Assembly (NCBI GenBank): GCA_038237225.1
Contig: JBBRYX010000009.1
Coordinates: 114,043-178,042, forward strand
Direction of reading: 5' to 3'
Source: DASVUC01 sp038237225
GTDB taxonomy: Bacteria; Planctomycetota; Phycisphaerae; Tepidisphaerales; Tepidisphaeraceae
Length of the DNA stretch: 64,000 bases
In this document: one piece after another, positions 1-9,033 of the stretch
How the letters are laid out: the number at the start of each line of letters is the position of its first letter
Numbering within the stretch: the stretch's first letter is position 1
Position numbers and translations under genes: made by a program
The notes under the pieces: model-generated
What the model was told of the DNA's origin: nothing
What the model saw: only the letters and a program-made list of their open reading frames with translations
Databases searched by the model: none

Positions 1-7
1 CGTCTCA

Positions 8-1591
8 CTACACCGGCTCATCCTGCGAAGCCGCCGGCGGCGCCAACCGCCCTTCCGCAAGGGCAGCCGTATCCGTGTCCTCGTCCGCAAACGCCTTGCT
101 TTCAAGATCCCCATTCCCGTCATCCGGATTGCCAAATCCTCGAACCGCCTGCTCCTCGGGCGACAAATCATCTTCCGACGCCAGCGTCGATTCCGCATGC
201 GTCGTAATCTCAGGAGCTGATCCCTCCGTCGCTTCCATCGCGCCCGGCATCCGATCCGCCGACTCATCCGGCGTTGGTGAATCCGCTTCTTCAGTTCGCA
301 CAGCAGCCTCCGGTGTCTGGGGTAACAACGGATTCGCAAACGCGACACCATCCACACCCCGACCTCCTGCCGACGCCAATCCCGCCCCACCACTGAACTT
401 GGCCGCCGCCTGCGCCGCCTTCTTCTGCTCCTGCTCCACCGCCACGATCTTCGCTTCCTCGGCGCAGCGATCGACAACCTTCTGTGCCGTAGGCTCATCC
501 AACCCAAGCTCTTCCATCAGCGGCCCGGACCCCACTTCCTCAATATCACGAACATCGATCAACCCCAGCGCGATTACCTTGTCCACCATGTCCTGCGTGA
601 TGCCTTCAACCAACTTCAGTGTCTGATCCAGCCGTGCCATGCCCGCCTGAAATTCCGGCGGCGTCAGAATATCCACATCCCACCCGGTCAATCGCGCAGC
701 CAGCCGGACGTTCTGCCCGCGCTTCCCAATCGCCAGCGAAAGCTGGTCATCATTCACCACCACCGTCGCCCGACCCAGCTCAAAGCAAAGCGAAACCTCC
801 GCCACTTCAGCCGGCTTCAGCGCGTTGGCGATCAAAATCTGCGATGACTCGTTCCATCGAACGATGTCGATCTTCTCCCCGCCCAACTCATCGACAATAT
901 TCTTGATCCGGCTCCCGCGCACCCCAACGCACGCGCCCACCGCATCCACCTTCGAGTCGATCGAGCTAACCGCGATCTTCGTCCGATGCCCCGGCTCGCG
1001 AGCCAGCGCCTTGATCTCAATCGTCCGATCCCCCACCTCAGGCACCTCGCGCTCAAATAGCCGCTTCACCATCTCCGGGTGACTCCGGCTCATAATGATC
1101 TTCACAGCACTCGGCGTATCCCGAACCTCCGTAATCATCGCCTGAATCCGCTCCCCAGGATTGTGCGTCTCCCCCGGAATCTGCTCGCTCCGCGGCGCAA
1201 TCCCCTCCACCCGTCCCAACGAAACAATCATCGTCGAGCCTTCAAACCGCGCGATCGTCCCCGTCACGATCGTTCCCACCCGATCTTTGTATTCTTCGTA
1301 AATGCTCCCGCGCTCATCCGCGCGAATAAGCTGAATCATCACCTGCTTAACCGTCTGCGCCCCAATACGCCCCATCACCGAAAGCGGCACCACCGTCCCC
1401 TGCCGCGCCACCGAAATATCTCCCGATCCCCGATCCACCGTCACCGCAAATTCACTCGTGTCCTCAGTATCGAACTGCTTGCGCAGCCCCGACGCCACGG
1501 CCTGCTCAATGTCCGTATAAACCTGCTCCCGCTCAATATTCTTGTCGCGCGCGATCCCATCAACAATTCGAACCAATTCCGGATTAGGCAT
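8..1591 (-). CDS. nusA: Transcription termination/antitermination factor NusA
   Basis: NusA binds RNA polymerase and nascent RNA and modulates pausing, termination and antitermination. The 527-aa protein has the family order: an N-terminal polymerase-binding domain (starts MPNPELVRIVDGIA), an S1 domain around residues 105-170, then KH domains with GVRGSRIKNIVDELGG and LAIGKRGQNVRLAARLTG. A helical segment (about 315-385) resembles the NusA C-terminal repeats. The last ~130 residues are an Ala/Glu/Asp/Pro-rich acidic tail, which makes it slightly longer than usual. The ATG at 1591 is preceded by GAGGAG 10 nt upstream. The stop lies 8 bases from the window edge, so the infB that commonly follows would be outside. 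Confidence 0.96.
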   Translation of the reverse strand: MPNPELVRIVDGIARDKNIEREQVYTDIEQAVASGLRKQFDTEDTSEFAVTVDRGSGDISVARQGTVVPLSVMGRIGAQTVKQVMIQLIRADERGSIYEEYKDRVGTIVTGTIARFEGSTMIVSLGRVEGIAPRSEQIPGETHNPGERIQAMITEVRDTPSAVKIIMSRSHPEMVKRLFEREVPEVGDRTIEIKALAREPGHRTKIAVSSIDSKVDAVGACVGVRGSRIKNIVDELGGEKIDIVRWNESSQILIANALKPAEVAEVSLCFELGRATVVVNDDQLSLAIGKRGQNVRLAARLTGWDVDILTPPEFQAGMARLDQTLKLVEGITQDMVDKVIALGLIDVRDIEEVGSGPLMEELGLDEPTAQKVVDRCAEEAKIVAVEQEQKKAAQAAAKFSGGAGLASAGGRGVDGVAFANPLLPQTPEAAVRTEEADSPTPDESADRMPGAMEATEGSAPEITTHAESTLASEDDLSPEEQAVRGFGNPDDGNGDLESKAFADEDTDTAALAEGRLAPPAASQDEPV

Positions 1592-1691
1592 AATTCAAAA
1601 ACTCCTCGCTATTCAGTTTTCTCTTTACGTAGCATGGACGTCTCGCCCATGTCTTTTTCTGTTTCACCACAAACCAAACAAATCACCAAAC

Positions 1692-1719
1692 AAAAAAGCC
1701 ATCCCAATCCTGGGACGGC
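1692..1719 (-). terminator. Rho-independent terminator of the ABC ATPase gene
   Basis: On the minus strand a GCC-TCCCA / TGGGA-GGC stem with a 4-nt loop is followed by TTTTTTG. It lies downstream of the ABC ATPase stop (1846) and upstream of nusA, so it separates the two transcripts. A second hairpin (CTGGA arms, 1756-1782) lies just before it and lacks a T-tract. Confidence 0.75.
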
Positions 1720-1845
1720 CCACAGTCCGATACGAACCTGTGCAAACGCCTAAACGCTCATCCAGATCCTTTCTGGACGAGCGGCGCTTCGGAAAATCCG
1801 GTGAAATCACCAGATTTCCCTGCCATTGCGAAATTGGCTCCATGC

Positions 1846-3087
1846 TTATGCAATCGCATGGGCCGGCTCGCTTACAAGGCTCAGGTTCATCCCGGTCGCT
1901 CCGGGTTCGAAAAAGTGGACCTTATGAAGCGCGACGAACACCGTCGCCTCCTTATCCGTCTGGAGGCCCGCTTGCGCCTCCACCCTGCCAACAACATAAT
2001 CATGCAGGGTTGTGCTCATATAAACGTCCATATCACTGCCCAGCGGCTCAACCACGTTCAACTTCACCTTCAACGCCGCCGATCCTTCCGACTGCAACAG
2101 ATGCAAATGTTCCGGGCGAACGCCCAGAACCACATGCTTACCAACTTCTCCCGCCATCCGTTCTTTCAGATGCGCAGGAACGGGCAGTCTAAACCCATTC
2201 CCCGGCAACGTCAATTTACCAACCATCACAACGGGCTCATCCGATGCCAGCTTCGCATCACCATTCGAGCCCAATGCCGTCGCCCCAGCGACCCGTGCCC
2301 CCTCCAGCGCGCCTTCCTCAAAAACCATCTCCCCATCCACCATCTTGATCGCGCCGTCAAAGAAATTCATGGGCGGCATCCCAATGAACCCCGCCACAAA
2401 TCGATTCACCGGATGATTGTATGTCTGCAAAGGCGTATCCGCCTGCTGAATAATCCCATCTTTCATCACCACGATCCGGTCCCCCAGCGTCATGGCCTCT
2501 TCCTGATCGTGCGTCACATAAATCGTCGTCGTCTTCAGCCGATGATGCAGCCGCTTCAATTCCGCCCGCGTCGTTACCCGCAGTTTCGCATCCAAATTCG
2601 ACAGCGGCTCGTCAAACAAAAACGCCGCCGGCTCCCGCACGATCGCACGACCCACCGCCACGCGCTGCCTCTGCCCACCCGAAAGCGCCTTCGGCTTTCG
2701 CTCCAGCAAATGCTCAATATCCAGAATCTTCGCCGCCTCAGTCACCCGCTGATGAATCTGTGCCTTCGGCATCCCACGCAGCTTCAACCCAAACGCCATG
2801 TTCTTATAAACCGTCATATGCGGGTAAAGAGCATAGTTCTGAAACACCATCGCAATGTCCCGATTCTTAGGCGGAACATCATTCACCACCCGATCCCCAA
2901 TCCGAATCACCCCATCGCTAATCTCTTCCAACCCCGCCACCATCCGCAACGTAGTCGATTTCCCACACCCGCTAGGCCCCACCAAAACCACAAACTGCTG
3001 ATCCGCGATCGAAAGATCAATCGCATCCACAGCCTTCACCCCACCCGGATAAATCTTCGTAATTTTCTCAAGTTCAACTCGAGCCAT
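1846..3087 (-). CDS. ABC transporter ATP-binding protein, MalK/UgpC (sn-glycerol-3-phosphate/sugar) type
   Basis: ATPase subunit of a carbohydrate-type importer (CUT1 family). It would energise a membrane permease pair that is not encoded in this window, so it may serve several importers, as MsmK/UgpC-type ATPases do in other bacteria. Walker A GPSGCGKSTT (about residue 38), Q-loop at VFQNYALYPH, signature LSGGQRQRVAVGRAI, Walker B LFDEPLSNLDA and the switch His (YVTHDQEEA) are all present. The C-terminal ~170 residues form the TOBE/regulatory domain. The 413 aa are at the long end for MalK/UgpC. GGAAG lies 7 nt before the ATG. Substrate cannot be inferred from the ATPase alone. Confidence 0.92.
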   Translation of the reverse strand: MARVELEKITKIYPGGVKAVDAIDLSIADQQFVVLVGPSGCGKSTTLRMVAGLEEISDGVIRIGDRVVNDVPPKNRDIAMVFQNYALYPHMTVYKNMAFGLKLRGMPKAQIHQRVTEAAKILDIEHLLERKPKALSGGQRQRVAVGRAIVREPAAFLFDEPLSNLDAKLRVTTRAELKRLHHRLKTTTIYVTHDQEEAMTLGDRIVVMKDGIIQQADTPLQTYNHPVNRFVAGFIGMPPMNFFDGAIKMVDGEMVFEEGALEGARVAGATALGSNGDAKLASDEPVVMVGKLTLPGNGFRLPVPAHLKERMAGEVGKHVVLGVRPEHLHLLQSEGSAALKVKLNVVEPLGSDMDVYMSTTLHDYVVGRVEAQAGLQTDKEATVFVALHKVHFFEPGATGMNLSLVSEPAHAIA

Positions 3088-3163
3088 AGAAACACTTCCA
3101 CCGCTGAGGGTATACCGTCGCCCGGGTTCAGTATAACCGCCGCCAATTGCCGGTCAAACCTAT

Positions 3164-3370
3164 TCAGATCGCGTCCCCACGCCCGGATGCGTGACATTTT
3201 CTGGCGGCAAAAAGCGTGGCGCCCAACTCCCCCGGCACCACCGCATCCACATACTGCGTGTTGCAAATCCAGTTCGCGTTGCCAAAACGACGGCTCGGTG
3301 TCGCGCAGCCTCCCAAACTCGCCAGCGCGCAGGCCAAGCTCATCACCCACAGAAAACCTATCCTTCCCAT
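3164..3370 (-). CDS. Small putative lipoprotein
   Basis: A 68-aa protein that begins MGRIGFLWVMSLACALAS and has a lipobox-like LGGC at residues ~19-22, so a type II signal peptide with lipidation of the Cys is likely. The rest (~46 residues) contains two more Cys and no recognised domain. I chose the ATG at 3370 over the one 24 nt upstream because GGGAG sits 7 nt before it. It is transcribed towards the ABC ATPase gene, 77 bp away. Function is unknown, and a chance frame is possible given its size. Confidence 0.5.
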   Translation of the reverse strand: MGRIGFLWVMSLACALASLGGCATPSRRFGNANWICNTQYVDAVVPGELGATLFAARKCHASGRGDAI

Positions 3371-3539
3371 AGAAATCTCCCTTTGAATTCCCATTACATA
3401 TCACGTTTCCACCCTTCCAGATCAACTATCCTGTTCCCCCGTAGGCACCCCCCCCACAGGGCGATCGCATTTGCCCATTTTGGATTGCGGATCTCCCGTT
3501 CAAATCCCTCTCTCTGTGTGCTAGAAGAACTTCAGCAAC

Positions 3540-3875
3540 ATGAAACAAATCTACTCCGCCCGCGACGAACTCGACGCCCAACTCGCCAAGACCGCCCTCG
3601 ACGAAGCCGGCATCGAATCCGTCATTCAACCCGGCGCCCTGGGGTCCATCCTCGGCGAACTCGCCGTCTCCGAAGAAACCCTCCCCTCCCTCTGGGTCCG
3701 CGAAGAAGACGCCGACCGCGCCGCCGAAATCCTCACGATGTTCAAATCCAACACCCCTCCCCCGCCCACCGCACTCCCCTGGACCTGCCCCAACTGCCGA
3801 GAGGCCATCGAGCCCCAATTCACCCAATGCTGGAACTGCAACACCCCACGCCCCAGCGCATCGGATGCCCCCTAG
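3540..3875 (+). CDS. DUF2007-type protein with C-terminal zinc ribbon
   Basis: A 111-aa cytoplasmic protein. Residues 1-70 fit the DUF2007 'putative prokaryotic signal transducing protein' fold (MKQIYSARDELDAQLAKTAL, then a hydrophobic strand ending in WVREEDADRAAEIL). After a Pro-rich linker, residues ~80-104 carry CPNCR and CWNC, a zinc-ribbon pair. DUF2007 proteins with this tail are common, but their biochemical role is not established. There is no convincing Shine-Dalgarno sequence upstream of the ATG. It stands alone between an oppositely oriented lipoprotein gene and cax. Confidence 0.75.
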   Translation: MKQIYSARDELDAQLAKTALDEAGIESVIQPGALGSILGELAVSEETLPSLWVREEDADRAAEILTMFKSNTPPPPTALPWTCPNCREAIEPQFTQCWNCNTPRPSASDAP

Positions 3876-4192
3876 TTCCCAAAAAATCTCCAAACTTTTC
3901 CGCCGCTTTTCCCCGCCCCCAAGTTACAATGTTTCCGTTTAATCAAGGGGGCATCCGTGGTTCTTCGCCACTCATCTCGATCTCAGGTTCATTCGACGTC
4001 ACGGCTCCGATGCGAGCCATGCTTCGTCCCGCATCGCCGTCCCTCACTTATCCACCGCCACCTCATCAAATGCATCAGTTTGCAACATAATGCAACACTT
4101 TTCCAAATTCACTTCCATCGCTCCGCGCAGTTTGTCACCTCCCGTCGTCTATCCCCGTTGCCCCACCTGCCGGGAGTCTGCACAATCCCCCC
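3876..4192. other. Intergenic stretch without a gene
   Basis: About 320 bp between the DUF2007 gene and the Ca2+/H+ exchanger. I see no RNA gene or clear terminator. A short direct repeat TGCAACA occurs around 4080-4096. Presumably it holds the exchanger promoter, but no good -35/-10 pair stands out. Confidence 0.4.
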
Positions 4193-5335
4193 ATGCGTCT
4201 CATCAACCTCCTCGGCTACCTCGCCATCCCCCTCGCCTTCCTCATCCACTACTACCTCGGCAAGGGCGCCCGATGGGAACCCGTCGCCACCTTCCTGGCC
4301 GCCGGCTTCGGCGTCATCCCCCTCGCTCACCTCATGGGCGAAGCCACCGAACACCTCTCCGAACGCACCGGTCCAACCTGGGGCGGCCTGCTCAACGCCA
4401 CCTTCGGCAACGCCGCTGAACTCATCATCGCCATCATCGCGCTCTCCAAAGGTCTCAACGAAATCGTCAAAGCCTCTCTCACCGGTTCCATCCTCGGTAA
4501 TCTGCTGCTCGTCGCCGGCGGCGCCATGGTCGTCGGTGGCTGGAAGCGCGAAAGCCAATCCTTCAACACCAAAGCCGCTGAAACCAACTCGGGCCTGCTC
4601 GCCCTCTCCGTTGCAATGCTCATCGTCCCCGCCATTTTCCACTTCACCGCCGAAGCCCGACACGACGTCGCAATTCGCGACCACGAGCACGCCGTTTCCA
4701 TCGGGACAAGCATCGTCCTGCTCATCGTTTACGGACTGGCGATGCTCTTCACCCTCCGCACCCACCGCCACATCCTGTCCCCCGAGCCCGCACGCTCCGA
4801 GGAAGATAAGCCCGGCATCTCCGCCCTTCACCCCGGTTGGTCGGTCAAAAAAAGTATCGCGATGCTCCTCCTCGCCTCCGTCGGGATCGGAATTGTCGCT
4901 GAGCTTCTCGTCGGTTCCGCCGAGCACGTCGCCCAATCCCTCGGCTGGAACCACGTCTTCGTCGGCGTCATCCTCCTCGCGATCATCGGTAACGCCGCCG
5001 AGCACTCCACCGCCCTCCTGCTCGCCCACCGCGACGACATGGACACCGCCATGACCATCACGTTCCAAAGCTCGATTCAGATCGCGCTGTTCGTAACTCC
5101 GCTGCTCGTTCTGCTAAGCGCCGTCATGGTCGCAACCGGTGCCCAGCATGCCCAGCACCTGGATTTAATCTTTAGCCCCATGGAAGTCATCGCCGTCATG
5201 ATCACCGTCATGATCGTCATCGTTCTCGCCATCAATGGCGAATCCAACTGGCTCGAAGGCGCACTCCTCCTCGCCCTCTACGCCATTCTCGGAATTGCAT
5301 TCTTTTATATCCCGACTGACGCTGCCCATAAGTAA
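4193..5335 (+). CDS. cax: Calcium/proton exchanger (CaCA/CAX family)
   Basis: A membrane antiporter that exports cytoplasmic Ca2+ (or another divalent cation) in exchange for H+. The 380-aa protein has about 11 hydrophobic segments in two halves. Each half holds the alpha-repeat signature of the family: GNAAELIIAIIAL (about residues 79-91) and GNAAEHSTALLLA (about 265-277), both with the conserved Glu. The acidic/His-containing stretch between the halves is short. Length and motifs match bacterial Cax (VCX1-like). The next gene starts 12 nt after the stop on the same strand and may be co-transcribed. Confidence 0.93.
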   Translation: MRLINLLGYLAIPLAFLIHYYLGKGARWEPVATFLAAGFGVIPLAHLMGEATEHLSERTGPTWGGLLNATFGNAAELIIAIIALSKGLNEIVKASLTGSILGNLLLVAGGAMVVGGWKRESQSFNTKAAETNSGLLALSVAMLIVPAIFHFTAEARHDVAIRDHEHAVSIGTSIVLLIVYGLAMLFTLRTHRHILSPEPARSEEDKPGISALHPGWSVKKSIAMLLLASVGIGIVAELLVGSAEHVAQSLGWNHVFVGVILLAIIGNAAEHSTALLLAHRDDMDTAMTITFQSSIQIALFVTPLLVLLSAVMVATGAQHAQHLDLIFSPMEVIAVMITVMIVIVLAINGESNWLEGALLLALYAILGIAFFYIPTDAAHK

Positions 5336-5347
5336 GATAAACGTGCG

Positions 5348-6961
5348 ATGCCTCTCACTGATCGCGAAATAGCCCGGCGTAATTCCGACGCCGTCGAAAT
5401 CCGCAATGAGCCCCTGCGATTGCGCTTCCGGCTCCCGGATCTCCCCTGCGCCAATGCGCACTTCATCCGCATTCTCTTCAATTGCACGGTGAAGGTGCTG
5501 GAAAAACCGATCGAGCGCCGCGCCTTTGCCGAAACTTTTCTCAGCACCCGCCCCAGCGTCACCGCCGACGATCTCATCGAGCATTTCCAACCCGCGCTAA
5601 AACTCGCCGTCTCGCGAATCACGCCCACCGCAATCGCCGAACAATGGCTGGACGAAATCTCAAAAGATCAACTGCTGCAAGCGCTTCGTCAGGCCGCCGA
5701 TCCCCTCGAATTTGATTCCGGCCTCAAGCTGCTGCCTCCATTCGACGTAGTGGTGGAGAGCGATTCTCTTCACCGCGAGCACATCGAGCAGATGCAGCGA
5801 AAAGTCGCCGAGCGCCGCGCCGCCGGCCAACTCGAACACGTTCAGCGCAGCGCCGAACTCCTCAAGCAATTCCAAATCCTCCGCACGTCCGCCCCCGAAC
5901 TCTCCGCCGGCGCCATCCTCCAGCATCTCAGCGCCAACGATCGCGGCGACATGCTTCAAGCCCTCCTCGCCTCCACTCCCCAAACCCGATCCGCCACACT
6001 CTGGGCCGTCGCCGGGCAAGATCTTCTACACGTCGACACAACCAGGAACCCCATCAAAGCCGATCGCATCCCCCTCGGCATCGCCCCCTTCCGAAGCGTT
6101 CAAGTGGATCAACTCGACAACCGCCCCATCCTACTCTTGGGTTCCCGCGACCATGTCATCATCTTCGATCCCCAAACCCGCACCCAAATCGCCTGCGCCT
6201 TCGCGGAAAGTCCCCCCTCACAACGAGGCTTCAACCGCGCCCTCATTCACAACAACCAACTCTGGGCCACCCACGGCGAAGCCGGCATTCGCGCCTGGCA
6301 CCCTGATGGAACGCTACAGTTCAGCCTCGCCCTGTCAGCTCTCCCAACCCCAACATTCCAACGCCCCTCCTCACGCGCCACCACCACCCACCAAACCATC
6401 GCATCCATCGGAGGCCAAACCGCCCCAACATCCGGCCCCAGAAATCTCGCGGTCGTCGACCACGCTCGCCTCCTCTTCAGCATCGGCAACCGCATCGTCA
6501 GGATCGACCCCCGCACGACCGATCTCGCGCCCTTGCCGCTCGATGTGCAATCCGACGTTCTCGCCATCCTTCCCGACCGCAATCACGTTCTCATCATTTA
6601 CGAGAACGGCACACTCCAAACCCTCGATCGAAAAACCCTGAACCTCGTCGCGGAGCAACACCGCCCCGCGCGCCTCAATGCAGCCGACCTGCTCCCCTGG
6701 ATGGCCGAGAGCCGTCTCCTGCTCGCGCACCAGGATGGATGCATCGACTGCATTGGTCTTGATGATCCGATCACCAGCGAATTCCGCAGCCCTTACGGCG
6801 ACGTCCGCGCCCTCGCCGCCACTTCAACAACCGTTGCCGCAATCACCGCCGATCGCACCAGGATCGTCTTCTGGCACGCCTGGGACGGCACCAAACCCCA
6901 CGCCGAAATCCACGTCGCCGCCCTAACGCGCCATCGCGCCGCCGACCTCGCATTCCTGTAG
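5348..6961 (+). CDS. Hypothetical protein with predicted beta-propeller C-terminal half
   Basis: A 537-aa protein that I do not recognise. Residues 1-200 are charged and mostly helical, with a coiled-coil-like run near 155-185 (RRAAGQLEHVQRSAELLKQF). From ~215 onward it shows repeated beta-rich blocks of the propeller type, for example PILLLGSRDHVIIFDPQT, LWATHGEAGIRAWHPDG and HVLIIYENGTLQTLDRKT. No signal peptide or membrane segment is visible, so it is probably cytoplasmic. It follows cax by 12 nt. The stop codon is fused to a short GC palindrome (6962-6978). WD40/PQQ-like assignment is inference from the pattern of strands and turns. Confidence 0.7.
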   Translation: MPLTDREIARRNSDAVEIRNEPLRLRFRLPDLPCANAHFIRILFNCTVKVLEKPIERRAFAETFLSTRPSVTADDLIEHFQPALKLAVSRITPTAIAEQWLDEISKDQLLQALRQAADPLEFDSGLKLLPPFDVVVESDSLHREHIEQMQRKVAERRAAGQLEHVQRSAELLKQFQILRTSAPELSAGAILQHLSANDRGDMLQALLASTPQTRSATLWAVAGQDLLHVDTTRNPIKADRIPLGIAPFRSVQVDQLDNRPILLLGSRDHVIIFDPQTRTQIACAFAESPPSQRGFNRALIHNNQLWATHGEAGIRAWHPDGTLQFSLALSALPTPTFQRPSSRATTTHQTIASIGGQTAPTSGPRNLAVVDHARLLFSIGNRIVRIDPRTTDLAPLPLDVQSDVLAILPDRNHVLIIYENGTLQTLDRKTLNLVAEQHRPARLNAADLLPWMAESRLLLAHQDGCIDCIGLDDPITSEFRSPYGDVRALAATSTTVAAITADRTRIVFWHAWDGTKPHAEIHVAALTRHRAADLAFL

Positions 6962-6978
6962 GGTGGGCACCGCCCACC
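6962..6978. repeat. Short palindrome between convergent genes
   Basis: GGTGGGC-ACC-GCCCACC, a 7-bp perfect stem beginning within the stop codon of the beta-propeller gene. It sits between two convergent genes. There is no T-tract, so I class it as one of the dispersed palindromes rather than a terminator. Confidence 0.6.
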
Positions 6979-7002
6979 ACCAAATGCGTTGGCCAGTGCC
7001 CC

Positions 7003-7638
7003 CTACCGCGCCGACTTTGGCAAAACCACGATGCTCTTCGGGGCCGTGGGGCAATGTTTCTCGCAGACGCCGCAGCCCACACACCCGTCTTCGTGAACGA
7101 CGATCCGATTATCCTGAACCTCAAGCGCCGCACTTCCCATCGGGCACTGCTCCACACAGATCTGGCACGACTGGTCGTGCGTGCGCAAGCAGGAATGCTG
7201 GTCCCAGATAGCAGTGCCCATGTCGATCTCGGCGACCGGCGTCGGAAGCAGCGCGCCGCTCGGGCAGTTATGCATGCAGGGTGTGCCGTCGCAAACAACG
7301 CAGGGCATGTCCAGCGGAATGATGTACGGTGCCCCGTTTCCCTTGATGCCGGAAGAATCGATCTTGATGCAGTGCGCGGGGCAGACGCTCACGCAGATCC
7401 CGCAGCGGCTACAGGTTTCGCGAAAAGTCTGCTCCTCGACGGCACCCGGTGGCCGAAGCCAGTCGGTCGTCGTGGTGGGCGGGCTTGTCCGGCGCGGCGT
7501 GGTATCGTCGAGCTTTCCAAGCTCGTGCGTGATGCGCTCGATGTTCTCCAGGCCCGAAGCCAATGGCTTGAACAACTCACGCAAGCCCTGACGGAAGAAC
7601 CGCCTGCGATCCATCGGCTTGTTGTCGTCCGAATTCAT
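7003..7638 (-). CDS. 4Fe-4S ferredoxin-type electron transfer protein (NapF/NapG-like)
   Basis: A 211-aa iron-sulfur protein with several cluster motifs: CSRCGICVSVCP (~75-86), CVVCDGTPCMHNCP (~112-125), CLRTHDQSCQICVEQCP (~150-166) and CVGCGVCEKHCP (~187-198). These are enough for three to four [4Fe-4S] clusters. The N-terminus has RRRFFRQGLREL, resembling a twin-arginine motif, but no strong hydrophobic stretch follows, so export is doubtful. Its ATG overlaps the stop of the lipoprotein gene (ATGA), indicating translational coupling in the clpP operon. The redox partner is not visible here. Confidence 0.85.
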   Translation of the reverse strand: MNSDDNKPMDRRRFFRQGLRELFKPLASGLENIERITHELGKLDDTTPRRTSPPTTTTDWLRPPGAVEEQTFRETCSRCGICVSVCPAHCIKIDSSGIKGNGAPYIIPLDMPCVVCDGTPCMHNCPSGALLPTPVAEIDMGTAIWDQHSCLRTHDQSCQICVEQCPMGSAALEVQDNRIVVHEDGCVGCGVCEKHCPTAPKSIVVLPKSAR

Positions 7639-8285
7639 CGCGATGGCCGACTTGTGGGCTTGGTGGCCGAAGAAGGATTGACGGTAACGACCTTCTCCGC
7701 CGCAAAGGTCCGATGCGTGAGCCGATCGTTAAACGTCACCCGGAGCGTAATGTCCTTATGTTTAGGAAGCTGTTGCCACGGAAGCGGCAGCACATACGTG
7801 TACAGCGTCAGCATGCTGTAAAAGTTCTTCCCCGCTTCCTCGCTCGTGAATTCCCAGTGCCCGATCTGCGGGTGATCCGCCTGTGCCAGGTCGAACGCGT
7901 CGATCTTGAACGAACCGGCGGCCTTGATGGCTTGCCCCGTCTGGTCGATCGGCGCGACCTGAACTTTTAGCCCCTCGTCCCCCGCCTGGAGCCCATCCAG
8001 ATCGGACGGACCAGTGCCACGACCAAATTTCAACTCGTGGGTGGTGAAGAGCTGGTCAAGCTGGGCGCCAGGAAGAACGGGAACAGTCGTAGCTCGAGAT
8101 TCCAAGGCGCGAATGGATGCTTTAGATCCTTCCAGTTCTCGCTGGAGATTCGTAACGTCCTCCTGGAGCTTCTGGTTGTCCTTGCGAACTTTGATGCTGG
8201 CAACGTTCGGACGACTGCAGCCGATGAAAAGCATCATCGCCACCAGAATCATCGCGAGTTGGCGGGCCCTCCCGTTAGCGTGCAT
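7635..8285 (-). CDS. Putative lipoprotein with coiled-coil segment
   Basis: A 216-aa protein starting MHANGRARQLAMILVAMMLF with lipobox FIGC, predicted to be a lipid-anchored envelope protein. A short coiled coil follows (about residues 35-65, KVRKDNQKLQEDVTNLQREL), then a beta-rich domain of ~130 residues and a Thr/Ser/Pro tail. I do not recognise the domain. The ATG at 8285 was chosen because GAGGAG lies upstream inside the clpP 3' end and a signal peptide starts there. An in-frame extension to 8543 would only overlap clpP. It overlaps clpP by 11 nt and the ferredoxin gene by 4 nt. Confidence 0.78.
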   Translation of the reverse strand: MHANGRARQLAMILVAMMLFIGCSRPNVASIKVRKDNQKLQEDVTNLQRELEGSKASIRALESRATTVPVLPGAQLDQLFTTHELKFGRGTGPSDLDGLQAGDEGLKVQVAPIDQTGQAIKAAGSFKIDAFDLAQADHPQIGHWEFTSEEAGKNFYSMLTLYTYVLPLPWQQLPKHKDITLRVTFNDRLTHRTFAAEKVVTVNPSSATKPTSRPSR

Positions 8286-8934
8286 TCTTTTCCGGCTCCT
8301 CATCATCGTCGATCTGCGCGGGGCGCGGCTTGCCCTCCGGGGCGCGGTCGAGAACTTTGTCCGCACAGCCATATTCAACCGCTTCCTCGGCAAAGAGCCA
8401 CTTGTTCCGATCAAAGTCACGATGGATCTGCTCGGGTGTCTTCCCGGTGGCATCCGATAGCATTTTGTAGAGTCGATCGCGCAGGCGAAGCATGTGCTTG
8501 GCTTCGATCCCCAGATCGGTTGCCGGCCCCTGAAGGACACCACCGATCAACGGCTGGTGAAGCATGACCTGTGAGTTGGGGAGGCAGAATCGCTTGCCCT
8601 TGGTTCCGAGCGACAGAAGCGCAGCGCCCATGCTGGCCGCCATGCCGATGCAGGTGGTGGCGACATCGCATCGCAGATACCGCATCGTGTCGATAATGCC
8701 AAATCCCGCGGAGACCGAGCCGCCCGGCGAGTTGAGGTAGAATTGGATATCGGTCTTGGGATCGTCGTTGGAAAGGAAGAGCATCTGCGCAACGATAATC
8801 CCGGCCGAGTCATCGGTGACCGGGCCATTCAAAAGGATGATCCGGTCCTTGAGCAGCCGGGAGTAGATATCGTACGCGCGCTCTCCCCGACCGCTCTTTT
8901 CAATCACCATCGGAACGAGTTGATTGTTTGTCAT
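8275..8934 (-). CDS. clpP: ATP-dependent Clp protease proteolytic subunit (ClpP), second copy
   Basis: Serine peptidase subunit that forms the tetradecameric degradation chamber fed by ClpX/ClpA-type unfoldases. The 219-aa protein has the nucleophile motif GMAASMGA (Ser near residue 99), the catalytic His in VMLHQPLIGG, and the NSPGGSVSAG oxyanion region. It ends with a charged tail of ~20 residues. It is the second gene after another clpP, the usual arrangement in lineages whose Clp cores are hetero-oligomeric. Neither Clp ATPase nor trigger factor is in the window. The start ATG at 8934 has no strong Shine-Dalgarno because a palindromic repeat array precedes it. Confidence 0.95.
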   Translation of the reverse strand: MTNNQLVPMVIEKSGRGERAYDIYSRLLKDRIILLNGPVTDDSAGIIVAQMLFLSNDDPKTDIQFYLNSPGGSVSAGFGIIDTMRYLRCDVATTCIGMAASMGAALLSLGTKGKRFCLPNSQVMLHQPLIGGVLQGPATDLGIEAKHMLRLRDRLYKMLSDATGKTPEQIHRDFDRNKWLFAEEAVEYGCADKVLDRAPEGKPRPAQIDDDEEPEKNAR

Positions 8935-8946
8935 TTCATTTTTCCG

Positions 8947-9033
8947 TTGTCAGTTGTTCGTAGTCCCAGTTGTCCGTTGTCCGTTGTCCGTTGAAGAAAG
9001 TCCGTCTCTTAGCAACCGACAACGGACAACGGA
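8947..9033. repeat. Heptamer-word inverted repeat array between the two clpP genes
   Basis: Three tandem GTCCGTT heptamers (8969-8990) are followed after about 27 nt by the complementary AACGGAC words (~9018-9033). RNA across this intergenic gap would form a long hairpin. The array sits inside an operon, with neither promoter nor T-tract, and its architecture recurs at other operon junctions in this window. Confidence 0.7.

Noticed and set aside
8947..9033. CRISPR array
   Set aside because: The repeated words are 7-8 nt, directly abutting and inverted, with no unique spacers and no cas genes; the same holds for the other arrays.
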